Positions 20,131 through 34,870 of a stretch of DNA of 64,000 bases are shown here, piece after piece; the first letter of the stretch is position 1, and the number at the start of each line of letters is the position of its first letter. The position numbers and the translations under genes are program-made. The DNA is from Metridium senile (lineage: Eukaryota; Cnidaria; Anthozoa; Actiniaria; Metridiidae), in contig OX459098.1 of NCBI GenBank assembly GCA_949775045.1, positions 13,973,207 to 14,037,206 on the forward strand. The letters are read 5' to 3'. A model generated the notes under the pieces. It saw only the letters and a program-made list of their open reading frames with translations, ran no database searches and had not been told where the DNA came from.

Positions 20131-23100
20131 TAGGGTCAACTCGCGCATTCAATGTGATAACGCATTGCAAGCGAGTTTCATCCAAGACAACCCACACGTT
20201 GTAGGGGGTGCTTGTTTTATGCTTCGGATGGCACGTAAGACTGATGCATGTATCACTTTGTATTTAATACTACTCAATGATACTTCCACTTGTTGATTAT
20301 TGCTCTTGCGTTTAAAATGCACGGATGCAGTAGGAAAGAGTACCTAGACAGGTTACAGAGGCACGCTTCTGCAATCATTGAAGGCAGAAAAAAAAAGACA
20401 AAATGAATTAATCTTACTTTGTCCTCATCCTTTTGGCAGAAATTGTTCGTAGAATTGTATGCTGGTATACAAATGCCTAAATAATCTAGCCCGGGCATAT
20501 CGGCTATTAAATGAGCTCCGGTTTTCTAGTCAATTCCATTATTACAATACCAGAAGCAAAGATCTGCAGCTTCGCTTACCGTTAGCAAGAACTGCTAAGT
20601 ACCAATCTTCGCAAAATTTTGAATCTTCGTTTCGCTACAACGGGGCAAAAACATGGAACTCCCTACCTGTCAATATCCGTAATATCTCAGCTTTGATGCC
20701 TTTTAAACAGGCACTTACTGTGTCCTCTTTTCGTAACTAAACACAGTTCTTATATTTTCATTAGTATATATTAATTTATCTATATACATTCATAATCATT
20801 TATAGTTATAGTTATATCTTTATGTATGTAAATGCAATGTGATGTATGTTTTGTGCAGAGCCCCACTTAAACCAGCTATGTGGAACTGCAGGCATTCTAA
20901 TTTCTGCTTAAATATTTATTCATAAATAAATAAATATGTACAACATGGGATGTAAAAGTTAAATAAGTTTAGTTTGTAAACGTTTCGAATGAGAAAGGCT
21001 GTTTTTATCATAAAAAGAAAAGAAAAAATTAAAAAAAAAGAAAAAAACTCACGCGCTCTCCGTTCCCCACACCCAGCTCGTCCGAAGGGAGGAGAAAACC
21101 AGCCCCTAAGCTATAAATGGTAATTCCTATACGTAGACTAACTAAGCGTCACTCGATTTATACAATTGAAAAATCCTAGTCTTTCAGGGCAGGTTTATTG
21201 TTATGCTAATGTTATTGTTTTTATTCCCAGTGGGGAGTAGGGTCAACTCGCGCATTCAATGTGATAACGCATTGCAAGCGAGTTTCATCCAAGACAACCC
21301 ACACGTTGTAGGGGGTGCTTGTTTTATGCTTCGGATGGCACGTAAGTCTGATGCATGTATCACTTTGTATTTAATACTACTCAATGATACTTCCACTTGT
21401 TGATTATTGCTCTTGCGTTTAAAATGCACGGATGCAGTAGGAAAGAGTACCTAGACAGGTTACAGAGGCACGCTTCTGCAATCATTGAAGGCAGGAAAAA
21501 AAAGACAAAATGAATTAATCTTACTTTGTCCTCATCCTTTTGGCAGAAATTGTTCGTAGAATTGTATGCTGGTATACAAATGCCTAAATAGTCTAGCCCG
21601 GGCATATCGGCTATTAAATGAGCTCCGGTTTTCTAGTCAATTCCATTATTACAATACCAGAAGCAAAGATCTGCAGCTTCGCTTACCGTTAGCAAGAACT
21701 GCTAAGTACCAATCTTCGCAAAATTTTGAATCTTCGTTTCGCTACAACGGGGCAAAAACATGGAACTCCCTACCTGTCAATATCCGTAATATCTCAGCTT
21801 TGATGCCTTTTAAACAGGCACTTACTGTGTCCTCTTTTCGTAACTAAACACAGTTCTTATATTTTCATTAGTATATATATATTAATTTATCTATATACAT
21901 TCATAATCATTTATAGTTATAGTTATATCTTTATGTATGTAAATGCAATGTGATGTATGTTTTGTGCAGAGCCCCACTCAAACCAGCTATGTGGAACTGC
22001 AGGCATTCTAATTTCTGCTTAAATATTTATTCATAAATAAATAAATATGTACAACATGGGATGTAAAAGTTAAATAAGTTTAGTTTGTAAACGTTTCGAA
22101 TGAGAAAGGCTGTTTTTATCATAAAAAGAAAAGAAAAAATTAAAAAAAAAGAAAAAAACTCACGCGCTCTCCGTTCCCCACACCCAGCTCGTCCGAAGGG
22201 AGGAGAGAACCAGCCCCTAAGCTATAAATGGTAATTCCTATACGTAGACTAACTAAGCGTCACTCGATTTATACAATTGAAAAATCCTAGTCTTTCAGGG
22301 CAGGTTTATTGTTATGCTAATCTTATTGTTTTTATTCCCAGTGGGGAGTAGGGTCAACTCGCGCATTCAATGTGATAACGCATTGCAAGCGAGTTTCATC
22401 CAAGACAACCCACACGTTGTAGGGGGTGCTTGTTTTATGCTTCGGATGGCACGTAAGACTGATGCATGTATCACTTTGTATTTAATACTACTCAATGATA
22501 CTTCCACTTGTTGATTATTGCTCTTGCGTTTAAAATGCACGGATGCAGTAGGAAAGAGTACCTAGACAGGTTACAGAGGCACGCTTCTGCAATCATTGAA
22601 GGCAGAAAAAAAAAGACAAAATGAATTAATCTTACTTTGTCCTCATCCTTTTGGCAGAAATTGTTCGTAGAATTGTATGCTGGTATACAAATGCCTAAAT
22701 AATCTAGCCCGGGCATATCGGCTATTAAATGAGCTCCGGTTTTCTAGTCAATTCCATTATTACAATACCAGAAGCAAAGATCTGCAGCTTCGCTTACCGT
22801 TAGCAAGAACTGCTAAGTACCAATCTTCGCAAAATTTTGAATCTTCGTTTCGCTACAACGGGGCAAAAACATGGAACTCCCTACCTGTCAATATCCGTAA
22901 TATCTCAGCTTTGATGCCTTTTAAACAGGCACTTACTGTGTCCTCTTTTCGTAACTAAACACAGTTCTTATATTTTCATTAGTATATATTAATTTATCTA
23001 TATACATTCATAATCATTTATAGTTATAGTTATATCTTTATGTATGTAAATGCAATGTGATGTATGTTTTGTGCAGAGCCCCACTTAAACCAGCTATGTG

Positions 23101-25479
23101 GAACTGCAGGCATTCTAATTTCTGCTTAAATATTTATTCATAAATAAATAAATATGTACAACATGGGATGTAAAAGTTAAATAAGTTTAGTTTGTAAACG
23201 TTTCGAATGAGAAAGGCTGTTTTTATCATAAAAAGAAAAGAAAAAATTAAAAAAAAAGAAAAAAACTCACGCGCTCTCCGTTCCCCACACCCAGCTCGTC
23301 CGAAGGGAGGAGAGAACCAGCCCCTAAGCTATAAATGGTAATTCCTATACGTAGACTAACTAAGCGTCACTCGATTTATACAATTGAAAAATCCTAGTCT
23401 TTCAGGGCAGGTTTATTGTTATGCTAATCTTATTGTTTTTATTCCCAGTGGGGAGTAGGGTCAACTCGCGCATTCAATGTGATAACGCATTGCAAGCGAG
23501 TTTCATCCAAGACAACCCACACGTTGTAGGGGGTGCTTGTTTTATGCTTCGGATGGCACGTAAGACTGATGCATGTATCACTTTGTATTTAATACTACTC
23601 AATGATACTTCCACTTGTTGATTATTGCTCTTGCGTTTAAAATGCACGGATGCAGTAGGAAAGAGTACCTAGACAGGTTACAGAGGCACGCTTCTGCAAT
23701 CATTGAAGGCAGAAAAAAAAAGACAAAATGAATTAATCTTACTTTGTCCTCATCCTTTTGGCAGAAATTGTTCGTAGAATTGTATGCTGGTATACAAATG
23801 CCTAAATAATCTAGCCCGGGCATATCGGCTATTAAATGAGCTCCGGTTTTCTAGTCAATTCCATTATTACAATACCAGAAGCAAAGATCTGCAGCTTCGC
23901 TTACCGTTAGCAAGAACTGCTAAGTACCAATCTTCGCAAAATTTTGAATCTTCGTTTCGCTACAACGGGGCAAAAACATGGAACTCCCTACCTGTCAATA
24001 TCCGTAATATCTCAGCTTTGATGCCTTTTAAACAGGCACTTACTGTGTCCTCTTTTCGTAACTAAACACAGTTCTTATATTTTCATTAGTATATATTAAT
24101 TTATCTATATACATTCATAATCATTTATAGTTATAGTTATATCTTTATGTATGTAAATGCAATGTGATGTATGTTTTGTGCAGAGCCCCACTTAAACCAG
24201 CTATGTGGAACTGCAGGCATTCTAATTTCTGCTTAAATATTTATTCATAAATAAATAAATATGTACAACATGGGATGTAAAAGTTAAATAAGTTTAGTTT
24301 GTAAACGTTTCGAATGAGAAAGGCTGTTTTTATCATAAAAAGAAAAGAAAAAATTAAAAAAAAAGAAAAAAACTCACGCGCTCTCCGTTCCCCACACCCA
24401 GCTCGTCCGAAGGGAGGAGAGAACCAGCCCCTAAGCTATAAATGGTAATTCCTATACGTAGACTAACTAAGCGTCACTCGATTTATACAATTGAAAAATC
24501 CTAGTCTTTCAGGGCAGGTTTATTGTTATGCTAATCTTATTGTTTTTATTCCCAGTGGGGAGTAGGGTCAACTCGCGCATTCAATGTGATAACGCATTGC
24601 AAGCGAGTTTCATCCAAAACAACCCACACGTTGTAGGGGGTGCTTGTTTTATGCTTCGGATGGCACGTAAGACTGATGCATGTATCACTTTGTATTTAAT
24701 ACTACTCAATGATACTTCCACTTGTTGATTATTGCTCTTGCGCTTAAAATGCATGGATGCAGTAGGAAAGAGTACCTAGACAGGTTACAGAGGCGCGCTT
24801 CTGCAATCATTGAAGGCAGAAAAAAAAAAGACAAAATGAATTAATCTTACTTTGTCCTCATCCTTTTGGCAGAAATTGTTCGTAGAATTGTATGCTGGTA
24901 TACAAATGCCTAAATAGTCTAGCCCGGGCATATCGGCTATTAAATGAGTTCCGGTTTTCTAGTCAATTCCATTATTACAATACCAGAAGCAAAGATCTGC
25001 AGCTTCGCTTACCGTTAGCAAGAACTGCTAAGTACCAATCTTCGCAAAATTTTGAATCTTCGTTTCGCTACAACGGGGCAAAAACATGGAACTCCCTACC
25101 TGTCAATATCCGTAATATCTCAGCTTTGATGCCTTTTAAACAGGCACTTACTGTGTCCTCTTTTCGTAACTAAACACAGTTCTTATATTTTCATTAGTAT
25201 ATATTAATTTATCTATATACATTCATAATCATTTATAGTTATAGTTATATCTTTATGTATGTAAATGCAATGTGATGTATGTTTTGTGCAGAGCCCCACT
25301 TAAACCAGCTATGTGGAACTGCAGGCATTCTAATTTCTGCTTAAATATTTATTCATAAATAAATAAATATGTACAACATGGGATGTAAAAGTTAAATAAG
25401 TTTAGTTTGTAAACGTTTCGAATGAGAAAGGCTGTTTTTATCATAAAAAGAAAAGAAAAAATTAAAAAAAAAGAAAAAA

Positions 25480-25560
25480 ACTCACGCGCTCTCCGTTCCC
25501 CACACCCAGCTCGTCCGAAGGGAGGAGAGAACCAGCCCCTAAGCTATAAATGGTAATTCC
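25480..25560 (+). promoter_or_regulatory. GC-rich block with TATA box in each array spacer
   Basis: CTCACGCGCTCTCCGTTCCC through CGAAGGGAGGAGAG is a conspicuous GC-rich island in AT-rich DNA. It is followed by CTATAAATGG (TATAAA at 25545-25550 here), repeated in every unit about 450 bp upstream of the 93-codon ORF. CTCTCC and GGAGAG could pair. The layout resembles a core promoter and would place one per unit. No initiator or transcript evidence can be read from sequence. Confidence 0.25.
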
Positions 25561-25670
25561 TATACGTAGACTAACTAAGCGTCACTCGATTTATACAATT
25601 GAAAAATCCTAGTCTTTCAGGGCAGGTTTATTGTTATGCTAATCTTATTGTTTTTATTCCCAGTGGGGAG

Positions 25671-26777
25671 TAGGGTCAACTCGCGCATTCAATGTGATAA
25701 CGCATTGCAAGCGAGTTTCATCCAAGACAACCCACACGTTGTAGGGGGTGCTTGTTTTATGCTTCGGATGGCACGTAAGACTGATGCATGTATCACTTTG
25801 TATTTAATACTACTCAATGATACTTCCACTTGTTGATTATTGCTCTTGCGTTTAAAATGCACGGATGCAGTAGGAAAGAGTACCTAGACAGGTTACAGAG
25901 GCACGCTTCTGCAATCATTGAAGGCAGAAAAAAAAAGACAAAATGAATTAATCTTACTTTGTCCTCATCCTTTTGGCAGAAATTGTTCGTAGAATTGTAT
26001 GCTGGTATACAAATGCCTAAATAGTCTAGCCCGGGCATATCGGCTATTAAATGAGTTCCGGTTTTCTAGTCAATTCCATTATTACAATACCAGAAGCAAA
26101 GATCTGCAGCTTCGCTTACCGTTAGCAAGAACTGCTAAGTACCAATCTTCGCAAAATTTTGAATCTTCGTTTCGCTACAACGGGGCAAAAACATGGAACT
26201 CCCTACCTGTCAATATCCGTAATATCTCAGCTTTGATGCCTTTTAAACAGGCACTTACTGTGTCCTCTTTTCGTAACTAAACACAGTTCTTATATTTTCA
26301 TTAGTATATATTAATTTATCTATATACATTCATAATCATTTATAGTTATAGTTATATCTTTATGTATGTAAATGCAATGTGATGTATGTTTTGTGCAGAG
26401 CCCCACTTAAACCAGCTATGTGGAACTGCAGGCATTCTAATTTCTGCTTAAATATTTATTCATAAATAAATAAATATGTACAACATGGGATGTAAAAGTT
26501 AAATAAGTTTAGTTTGTAAACGTTTCGAATGAGAAAGGCTGTTTTTATCAGAAAAAGAAAAGAAAAAATTAAAAAAAAAGAAAAAAACTCACGCGCTCTC
26601 CGTTCCCCACACCCAGCTCGTCCGAAGGGAGGAGAGAACCAGCCCCTAAGCTATAAATGGTAATTCCTATACGTAGACTAACTAAGCGTCACTCGATTTA
26701 TACAATTGAAAAATCCTAGTCTTTCAGGGCAGGTTTATTGTTATGCTCATCTTATTGTTTTTATTCCCAGTGGGGAG
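25671..26777 (+). repeat. Representative 1107-bp unit and its anatomy
   Basis: In order: about 110 bp of non-LINE sequence; a LINE reverse transcriptase C-terminus in three frames from about 25780 (ARKTDACITLYLILL, then LPLVDYCS, then RKEYLDRLQRHASAIIEG, then the 93-codon ORF at 25999-26280); a LINE 3' UTR with a conserved AGCCCCACTTAAACCAGCTA (26399-26418); a tail of TTTATTCATAAATAAATAAA (about 26450-26476); about 300 bp of spacer with oligo-A tracts, a GC-rich block, a TATAAA box and a pyrimidine-rich TTATTGTTTTTATTCCCAG acceptor-like stretch just before the next unit. 1107 is a multiple of three, but stops break every frame, so no fused repeat protein is possible. Confidence 0.85.
25999..26280 (+). 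pseudogene. C-terminal fragment of CR1/L2-like LINE reverse transcriptase (one of 43 copies)
   Basis: The 93-residue translation has the signature LINE C-terminus: LVYKCLNSLA, then HYYNTRSKDLQLRLPLART, then FRYNGAKTWNSLPVNIRN and a final FKQAL. LINE-type reverse transcriptases end with this order after the thumb region. The preceding LDRLQRRASAII piece lies in another frame, so the ORF is only the undamaged end of a 5'-truncated, frameshifted copy. The same 93 codons are open in all 43 regular units. Variants are few: Arg15 to Gln in units at 33747, 41495, 42602, 43713 and 48155; Asn53 to Ile at 31534 and 39282; Arg to Gly change (TAK/TGK) in 17161; Ser9 to Asn in 20459, 22677 and 23784. It lacks the catalytic domain and I do not expect a functional protein. 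Confidence 0.85.
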
Positions 26778-29700
26778 TAGGGTCAACTCGCGCATTCAAT
26801 GTGATAACGCATTGCAAGCGAGTTTCATCCAAGACAACCCACACGTTGTAGGGGGTGCTTGTTTTATGCTTCGGATGGCACGTAAGACTGATGCATGTAT
26901 CACTTTGTATTTAATACTACTCAATGATACTTCCACTTGTTGATTATTGCTCTTGCGCTTAAAATGCATGGATGCAGTAGGAAAGAGTACCTAGACAGGT
27001 TACAGAGGCGCGCTTCTGCAATCATTGAAGGCAGAAAAAAAAAGACAAAATGAATTAATCTTACTTTGTCCTCATCCTTTTGGCAGAAATTGTTCGTAGA
27101 ATTGTATGCTGGTATACAAATGCCTAAATAGTCTAGCCCGGGCATATCGGCTATTAAATGAGTTCCGGTTTTCTAGTCAATTCCATTATTACAATACCAG
27201 AAGCAAAGATCTGCAGCTTCGCTTACCGTTAGCAAGAACTGCTAAGTACCAATCTTCGCAAAATTTTGAATCTTCGTTTCGCTACAACGGGGCAAAAACA
27301 TGGAACTCCCTACCTGTCAATATCCGTAATATCTCAGCTTTGATGCCTTTTAAACAGGCACTTACTGTGTCCTCTTTTCGTAACTAAACACAGTTCTTAT
27401 ATTTTCATTAGTATATATTAATTTATCTATATACATTCATAATCATTTATAGTTATAGTTATATCTTTATGTATGTAAATGCAATGTGATGTATGTTTTG
27501 TGCAGAGCCCCACTTAAACCAGCTATGTGGAACTGCAGGCATTCTAATTTCTGCTTAAATATTTATTCATAAATAAATAAATATGTACAACATGGGATGT
27601 AAAAGTTAAATAAGTTTAGTTTGTAAACGTTTCGAATGAGAAAGGCTGTTTTTATCATAAAAAGAAAAGAAAAAATTAAAAAAAAAGAAAAAAACTCACG
27701 CGCTCTCCGTTCCCCACACCCAGCTCGTCCGAAGGGAGGAGAGAACCAGCCCCTAAGCTATAAATGGTAATTCCTATACGTAGACTAACTAAGCGTCACT
27801 CGATTTATACAATTGAAAAATCCTAGTCTTTCAGGGCAGGTTTATTGTTATGCTCATCTTATTGTTTTTATTCCCAGTGGGGAGTAGGGTCAACTCGCGC
27901 ATTCAATGTGATAACGCATTGCAAGCGAGTTTCATCCAAGACAACCCACACGTTGTAGGGGGTGCTTGTTTTATGCTTCGGATGGCACGTAAGACTGATG
28001 CATGTATCACTTTGTATTTAATACTACTCAATGATACTTCCACTTGTTGATTATTGCTCTTGCGCTTAAAATGCATGGATGCAGTAGGAAAGAGTACCTA
28101 GACAGGTTACAGAGGCGCGCTTCTGCAATCATTGAAGGCAGAAAAAAAAAGACAAAATGAATTAATCTTACTTTGTCCTCATCCTTTTGGCAGAAATTGT
28201 TCGTAGAATTGTATGCTGGTATACAAATGCCTAAATAGTCTAGCCCGGGCATATCGGCTATTAAATGAGTTCCGGTTTTCTAGTCAATTCCATTATTACA
28301 ATACCAGAAGCAAAGATCTGCAGCTTCGCTTACCGTTAGCAAGAACTGCTAAGTACCAATCTTCGCAAAATTTTGAATCTTCGTTTCGCTACAACGGGGC
28401 AAAAACATGGAACTCCCTACCTGTCAATATCCGTAATATCTCAGCTTTGATGCCTTTTAAACAGGCACTTACTGTGTCCTCTTTTCGTAACTAAACACAG
28501 TTCTTATATTTTCATTAGTATATATTAATTTATCTATATACATTCATAATCATTTATAGTTATAGTTAGATCTTTATGTATGTAAATGCAATGTGATGTA
28601 TGTTTTGTGCAGAGCCCCACTTAAACCAGCTATGTGGAACTGCAGGCATTCTAATTTCTGCTTAAATATTTATTCATAAATAAATAAATATGTACAACAT
28701 GGGATGTAAAAGTTAAATAAGTTTAGTTTGTAAACGTTTCGAATGAGAAAGGCTGTTTTTATCATAAAAAGAAAAGAAAAAATTAAAAAAAAAGAAAAAA
28801 ACTCACGCGCTCTCCGTTCCCCACACCCAGCTCGTCCGAAGGGAGGAGAGAACCAGCCCCTAAGCTATAAATGGTAATTCCTATACGTAGACTAACTAAG
28901 CGTCACTCGATTTATACAATTGAAAAATCCTAGTCTTTCAGGGCAGGTTTATTGTTATGCTCATCTTATTGTTTTTATTCCCAGTGGGGAGTAGGGTCAA
29001 CTCGCGCATTCAATGTGATAACGCATTGCAAGCGAGTTTCATCCAAGACAACCCACACGTTGTAGGGGGTGCTTGTTTTATGCTTCGGATGGCACGTAAG
29101 ACTGATGCATGTATCACTTTGTATTTAATACTACTCAATGATACTTCCACTTGTTGATTATTGCTCTTGCGCTTAAAATGCATGGATGCAGTAGGAAAGA
29201 GTACCTAGACAGGTTACAGAGGCGCGCTTCTGCAATCATTGAAGGCAGAAAAAAAAAGACAAAATGAATTAATCTTACTTTGTCCTCATCCTTTTGGCAG
29301 AAATTGTTCGTAGAATTGTATGCTGGTATACAAATGCCTAAATAGTCTAGCCCGGGCATATCGGCTATTAAATGAGTTCCGGTTTTCTAGTCAATTCCAT
29401 TATTACAATACCAGAAGCAAAGATCTGCAGCTTCGCTTACCGTTAGCAAGAACTGCTAAGTACCAATCTTCGCAAAATTTTGAATCTTCGTTTCGCTACA
29501 ACGGGGCAAAAACATGGAACTCCCTACCTGTCAATATCCGTAATATCTCAGCTTTGATGCCTTTTAAACAGGCACTTACTGTGTCCTCTTTTCGTAACTA
29601 AACACAGTTCTTATATTTTCATTAGTATATATTAATTTATCTATATACATTCATAATCATTTATAGTTATAGTTATATCTTTATGTATGTAAATGCAATG

Positions 29701-31205
29701 TGATGTATGTTTTGTGCAGAGCCCCACTTAAACCAGCTATGTGGAACTGCAGGCATTCTAATTTCTGCTTAAATATTTATTCATAAATAAATAAATATGT
29801 ACAACATGGGATGTAAAAGTTAAATAAGTTTAGTTTGTAAACGTTTCGAATGAGAAAGGCTGTTTTTATCATAAAAAGAAAAGAAAAAATTAAAAAAAAA
29901 GAAAAAAACTCACGCGCTCTCCGTTCCCCACACCCAGCTCGTCCGAAGGGAGGAGAGAACCAGCCCCTAAGCTATAAATGGTAATTCCTATACGTAGACT
30001 AACTAAGCGTCACTCGATTTATACAATTGAAAAATCCTAGTCTTTCAGGGCAGGTTTATTGTTATGCTCATCTTATTGTTTTTATTCCCAGTGGGGAGTA
30101 GGGTCAACTCGCGCATTCAATGTGATAACGCATTGCAAGCGAGTTTCATCCAAGACAACCCACACGTTGTAGGGGGTGCTTGTTTTATGCTTCGGATGGC
30201 ACGTAAGACTGATGCATGTATCACTTTGTATTTAATACTACTCAATGATACTTCCACTTGTTGATTATTGCTCTTGCGCTTAAAATGCATGGATGCAGTA
30301 GGAAAGAGTACCTAGACAGGTTACAGAGGCGCGCTTCTGCAATCATTGAAGGCAGAAAAAAAAAGACAAAATGAATTAATCTTACTTTGTCCTCATCCTT
30401 TTGGCAGAAATTGTTCGTAGAATTGTATGCTGGTATACAAATGCCTAAATAGTCTAGCCCGGGCATATCGGCTATTAAATGAGTTCCGGTTTTCTAGTCA
30501 ATTCCATTATTACAATACCAGAAGCAAAGATCTGCAGCTTCGCTTACCGTTAGCAAGAACTGCTAAGTACCAATCTTCGCAAAATTTTGAATCTTCGTTT
30601 CGCTACAACGGGGCAAAAACATGGAACTCCCTACCTGTCAATATCCGTAATATCTCAGCTTTGATGCCTTTTAAACAGGCACTTACTGTGTCCTCTTTTC
30701 GTAACTAAACACAGTTCTTATATTTTCATTAGTATATATTAATTTATCTATATACATTCATAATCATTTATAGTTATAGTTATATCTTTATGTATGTAAA
30801 TGCAATGTGATGTATGTTTTGTGCAGAGCCCCACTTAAACCAGCTATGTGGAACTGCAGGCATTCTAATTTCTGCTTAAATATTTATTCATAAATAAATA
30901 AATATGTACAACATGGGATGTAAAAGTTAAATAAGTTTAGTTTGTAAACGTTTCGAATGAGAAAGGCTGTTTTTATCATAAAAAGAAAAGAAAAAATTAA
31001 AAAAAAAGAAAAAAACTCACGCGCTCTCCGTTCCCCACACCCAGCTCGTCCGAAGGGAGGAGAGAACCAGCCCCTAAGCTATAAATGGTAATTCCTATAC
31101 GTAGACTAACTAAGCGTCACTCGATTTATACAATTGAAAAATCCTAGTCTTTCAGGGCAGGTTTATTGTTATGCTCATCTTATTGTTTTTATTCCCAGTG
31201 GGGAG

Positions 31206-34200
31206 TAGGGTCAACTCGCGCATTCAATGTGATAACGCATTGCAAGCGAGTTTCATCCAAGACAACCCACACGTTGTAGGGGGTGCTTGTTTTATGCTTC
31301 GGATGGCACGTAAGACTGATGCATGTATCACTTTGTATTTAATACTACTCAATGATACTTCCACTTGTTGATTATTGCTCTTGCGCTTAAAATGCATGGA
31401 TGCAGTAGGAAAGAGTACCTAGACAGGTTACAGAGGCGCGCTTCTGCAATCATTGAAGGCAGAAAAAAAAAGACAAAATGAATTAATCTTACTTTGTCCT
31501 CATCCTTTTGGCAGAAATTGTTCGTAGAATTGTATGCTGGTATACAAATGCCTAAATAGTCTAGCCCGGGCATATCGGCTATTAAATGAGTTCCGGTTTT
31601 CTAGTCAATTCCATTATTACAATACCAGAAGCAAAGATCTGCAGCTTCGCTTACCGTTAGCAAGAACTGCTAAGTACCAATCTTCGCAAATTTTTGAATC
31701 TTCGTTTCGCTACAACGGGGCAAAAACATGGAACTCCCTACCTGTCAATATCCGTAATATCTCAGCTTTGATGCCTTTTAAACAGGCACTTACTGTGTCC
31801 TCTTTTCGTAACTAAACTCAGTTCTTATATTTTCATTAGTATATATTAATTTATCTATATACATTCATAATCATTTATAGTTATAGTTATATCTTTATGT
31901 ATGTAAATGCAATGTGATGTATGTTTTGTGCAGAGCCCCACTTAAACCAGCTATGTGGAATTGCAGGCATTCTAATTTCTGCTTAAATATTTATTCATAA
32001 ATAAATAAATATGTACAACATGGGATGTAAAAGTTAAATAAGTTTAGTTTGTAAACGTTTCGAATGAGAAAGGCTGTTTTTATCATAAAAAGAAAAGAAA
32101 AAATTAAAAAAAAAGAAAAAACTCACGCGCTCTCCGTTCCCCACACCCAGCTCGTCCGAAGGGAGGAGAGAACCAGCCCCTAAGCTATAAATGGTAATTC
32201 CTATACGTAGACTAACTAAGCGTCACTCGATTTATACAATTGAAAAATCCTAGTCTTTCAGGGCAGGTTTATTGTTATGCTAATCTTATTGTTTTTATTC
32301 CCAGTGGGGAGTAGGGTCAACTCGCGCATTCAATGTGATAACGCATTGCAAGCGAGTTTCATCCAAGACAACCCACACGTTGTAGGGGGTGCTTGTTTTA
32401 TGCTTCGGATGGCACGTAAGACTGATGCATGTATCACTTTGTATTTAATACTACTCAATGATACTTCCACTTGTTGATTATTGCTCTTGCGCTTAAAATG
32501 CATGGATGCAGTAGGAAAGAGTACCTAGACAGGTTACAGAGGCACGCTTCTGCAATCATTGAAGGCAGAAAAAAAAAGACAAAATGAATTAATCTTACTT
32601 TGTCCTCATCCTTTTGGCAGAAATTGTTCGTAGAATTGTATGCTGGTATACAAATGCCTAAATAGTCTAGCCCGGGCATATCGGCTATTAAATGAGTTCC
32701 GGTTTTCTAGTCAATTCCATTATTACAATACCAGAAGCAAAGATCTGCAGCTTCGCTTACCGTTAGCAAGAACTGCTAAGTACCAATCTTCGCAAAATTT
32801 TGAATCTTCGTTTCGCTACAACGGGGCAAAAACATGGAACTCCCTACCTGTCAATATCCGTAATATCTCAGCTTTGATGCCTTTTAAACAGGCACTTACT
32901 GTGTCCTCTTTTCGTAACTAAACACAGTTCTTATATTTTCATTAGTATATATTAATTTATCTATATACATTCATAATCATTTATAGTTATAGTTATATCT
33001 TTATGTATGTAAATGCAATGTGATGTATGTTTTGTGCAGAGCCCCACTTAAACCAGCTATGTGGAACTGCAGGCATTCTAATTTCTGCTTAAATATTTAT
33101 TCATAAATAAATAAATATGTACAACATGGGATGTAAAAGTTAAATAAGTTTAGTTTGTAAACGTTTCGAATGAGAAAGGCTGTTTTTATCATAAAAAGAA
33201 AAGAAAAAATTAAAAAAAAAGAAAAAAACTCACGCGCTCTCCGTTCCCCACACCCAGCTCGTCCGAAGGGAGGAGAGAACCAGCCCCTAAGCTATAAATG
33301 GTAATTCCTATACGTAGACTAACTAAGCGTCACTCGATTTATACAATTGAAAAATCCTAGTCTTTCAGGGCAGGTTTATTGTTATGCTAATCTTATTGTT
33401 TTTATTCCCAGTGGGGAGTAGGGTCAACTCGCGCATTCAATGTGATAACGCATTGCAAGCGAGTTTCATCCAAGACAACCCACACGTTGTAGGGGGTGCT
33501 TGTTTTATGCTTCGGATGGCACGTAAGACTGATGCATGTATCACTTTGTATTTAATACTACTCAATGATACTTCCACTTGTTGATTATTGCTCTTGCGCT
33601 TAAAATGCATGGATGCAGTAGGAAAGAGTACCTAGACAGGTTACAGAGGCGCGCTTCTGCAATCATTGAAGGCAGAAAAAAAAAGACAAAATGAATTAAT
33701 CTTACTTTGTCCTCATCCTTTTGGCAGAAATTGTTCGTAGAATTGTATGCTGGTATACAAATGCCTAAATAGTCTAGCCCGGGCATATCAGCTATTAAAT
33801 GAGTTCCGGTTTTCTAGTCAATTCCATTATTACAATACCAGAAGCAAAGATCTGCAGCTTCGCTTACCGTTAGCAAGAACTGCTAAGTACCAATCTTCGC
33901 AAAATTTTGAATCTTCGTTTCGCTACAACGGGGCAAAAACATGGAACTCCCTACCTGTCAATATCCGTAATATCTCAGCTTTGATGCCTTTTAAACAGGC
34001 ACTTACTGTGTCCTCTTTTCGTAACTAAACACAGTTCTTATATTTTCATTAGTATATATTAATTTATCTATATACATTCATAATCATTTATAGTTATAGT
34101 TAGATCTTTATGTATGTAAATGCAATGTGATGTATGTTTTGTGCAGAGCCCCACTTAAACCAGCTATGTGGAACTGCAGGCATTCTAATTTCTGCTTAAA

Positions 34201-34870
34201 TATTTATTCATAAATAAATAAATATGTACAACATGGGATGTAAAAGTTAAATAAGTTTAGTTTGTAAACGTTTCGAATGAGAAAGGCTGTTTTTATCATA
34301 AAAAGAAAAGAAAAAATTAAAAAAAAAGAAAAAAACTCACGCGCTCTCCGTTCCCCACACCCAGCTCGTCCGAAGGGAGGAGAGAACCAGCCCCTAAGCT
34401 ATAAATGGTAATTCCTATACGTAGACTAACTAAGCGTCACTCGATTTATACAATTGAAAAATCCTAGTCTTTCAGGGCAGGTTTATTGTTATGCTAATCT
34501 TATTGTTTTTATTCCCAGTGGGGAGTAGGGTCAACTCGCGCATTCAATGTGATAACGCATTGCAAGCGAGTTTCATCCAAGACAACCCACACGTTGTAGG
34601 GGGTGCTTGTTTTATGCTTCGGATGGCACGTAAGACTGATGCATGTATCACTTTGTATTTAATACTACTCAATGATACTTCCACTTGTTGATTATTGCTC
34701 TTGCGCTTAAAATGCATGGATGCAGTAGGAAAGAGTACCTAGACAGGTTACAGAGGCGCGCTTCTGCAATCATTGAAGGCAGAAAAAAAAAGACAAAATG
34801 AATTAATCTTACTTTGTCCTCATCCTTTTGGCAGAAATTGTTCGTAGAATTGTATGCTGGTATACAAATG
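31206..34870 (+). repeat. Higher-order block, copy A (units at 31534, 32640, 33747)
   Basis: Rare variants occur in a fixed order. The unit at 31534 has CAAATTTTTG for CAAAATTTTG, AAACTCAG for AAACACAG, GGAATTGC for GGAACTGC and one A fewer (1106 bp). The unit at 32640 has GGCACGC. The unit at 33747 has ATATCAGC and GTTAGATC. The same combination recurs exactly 7748 bp later. Confidence 0.85.
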
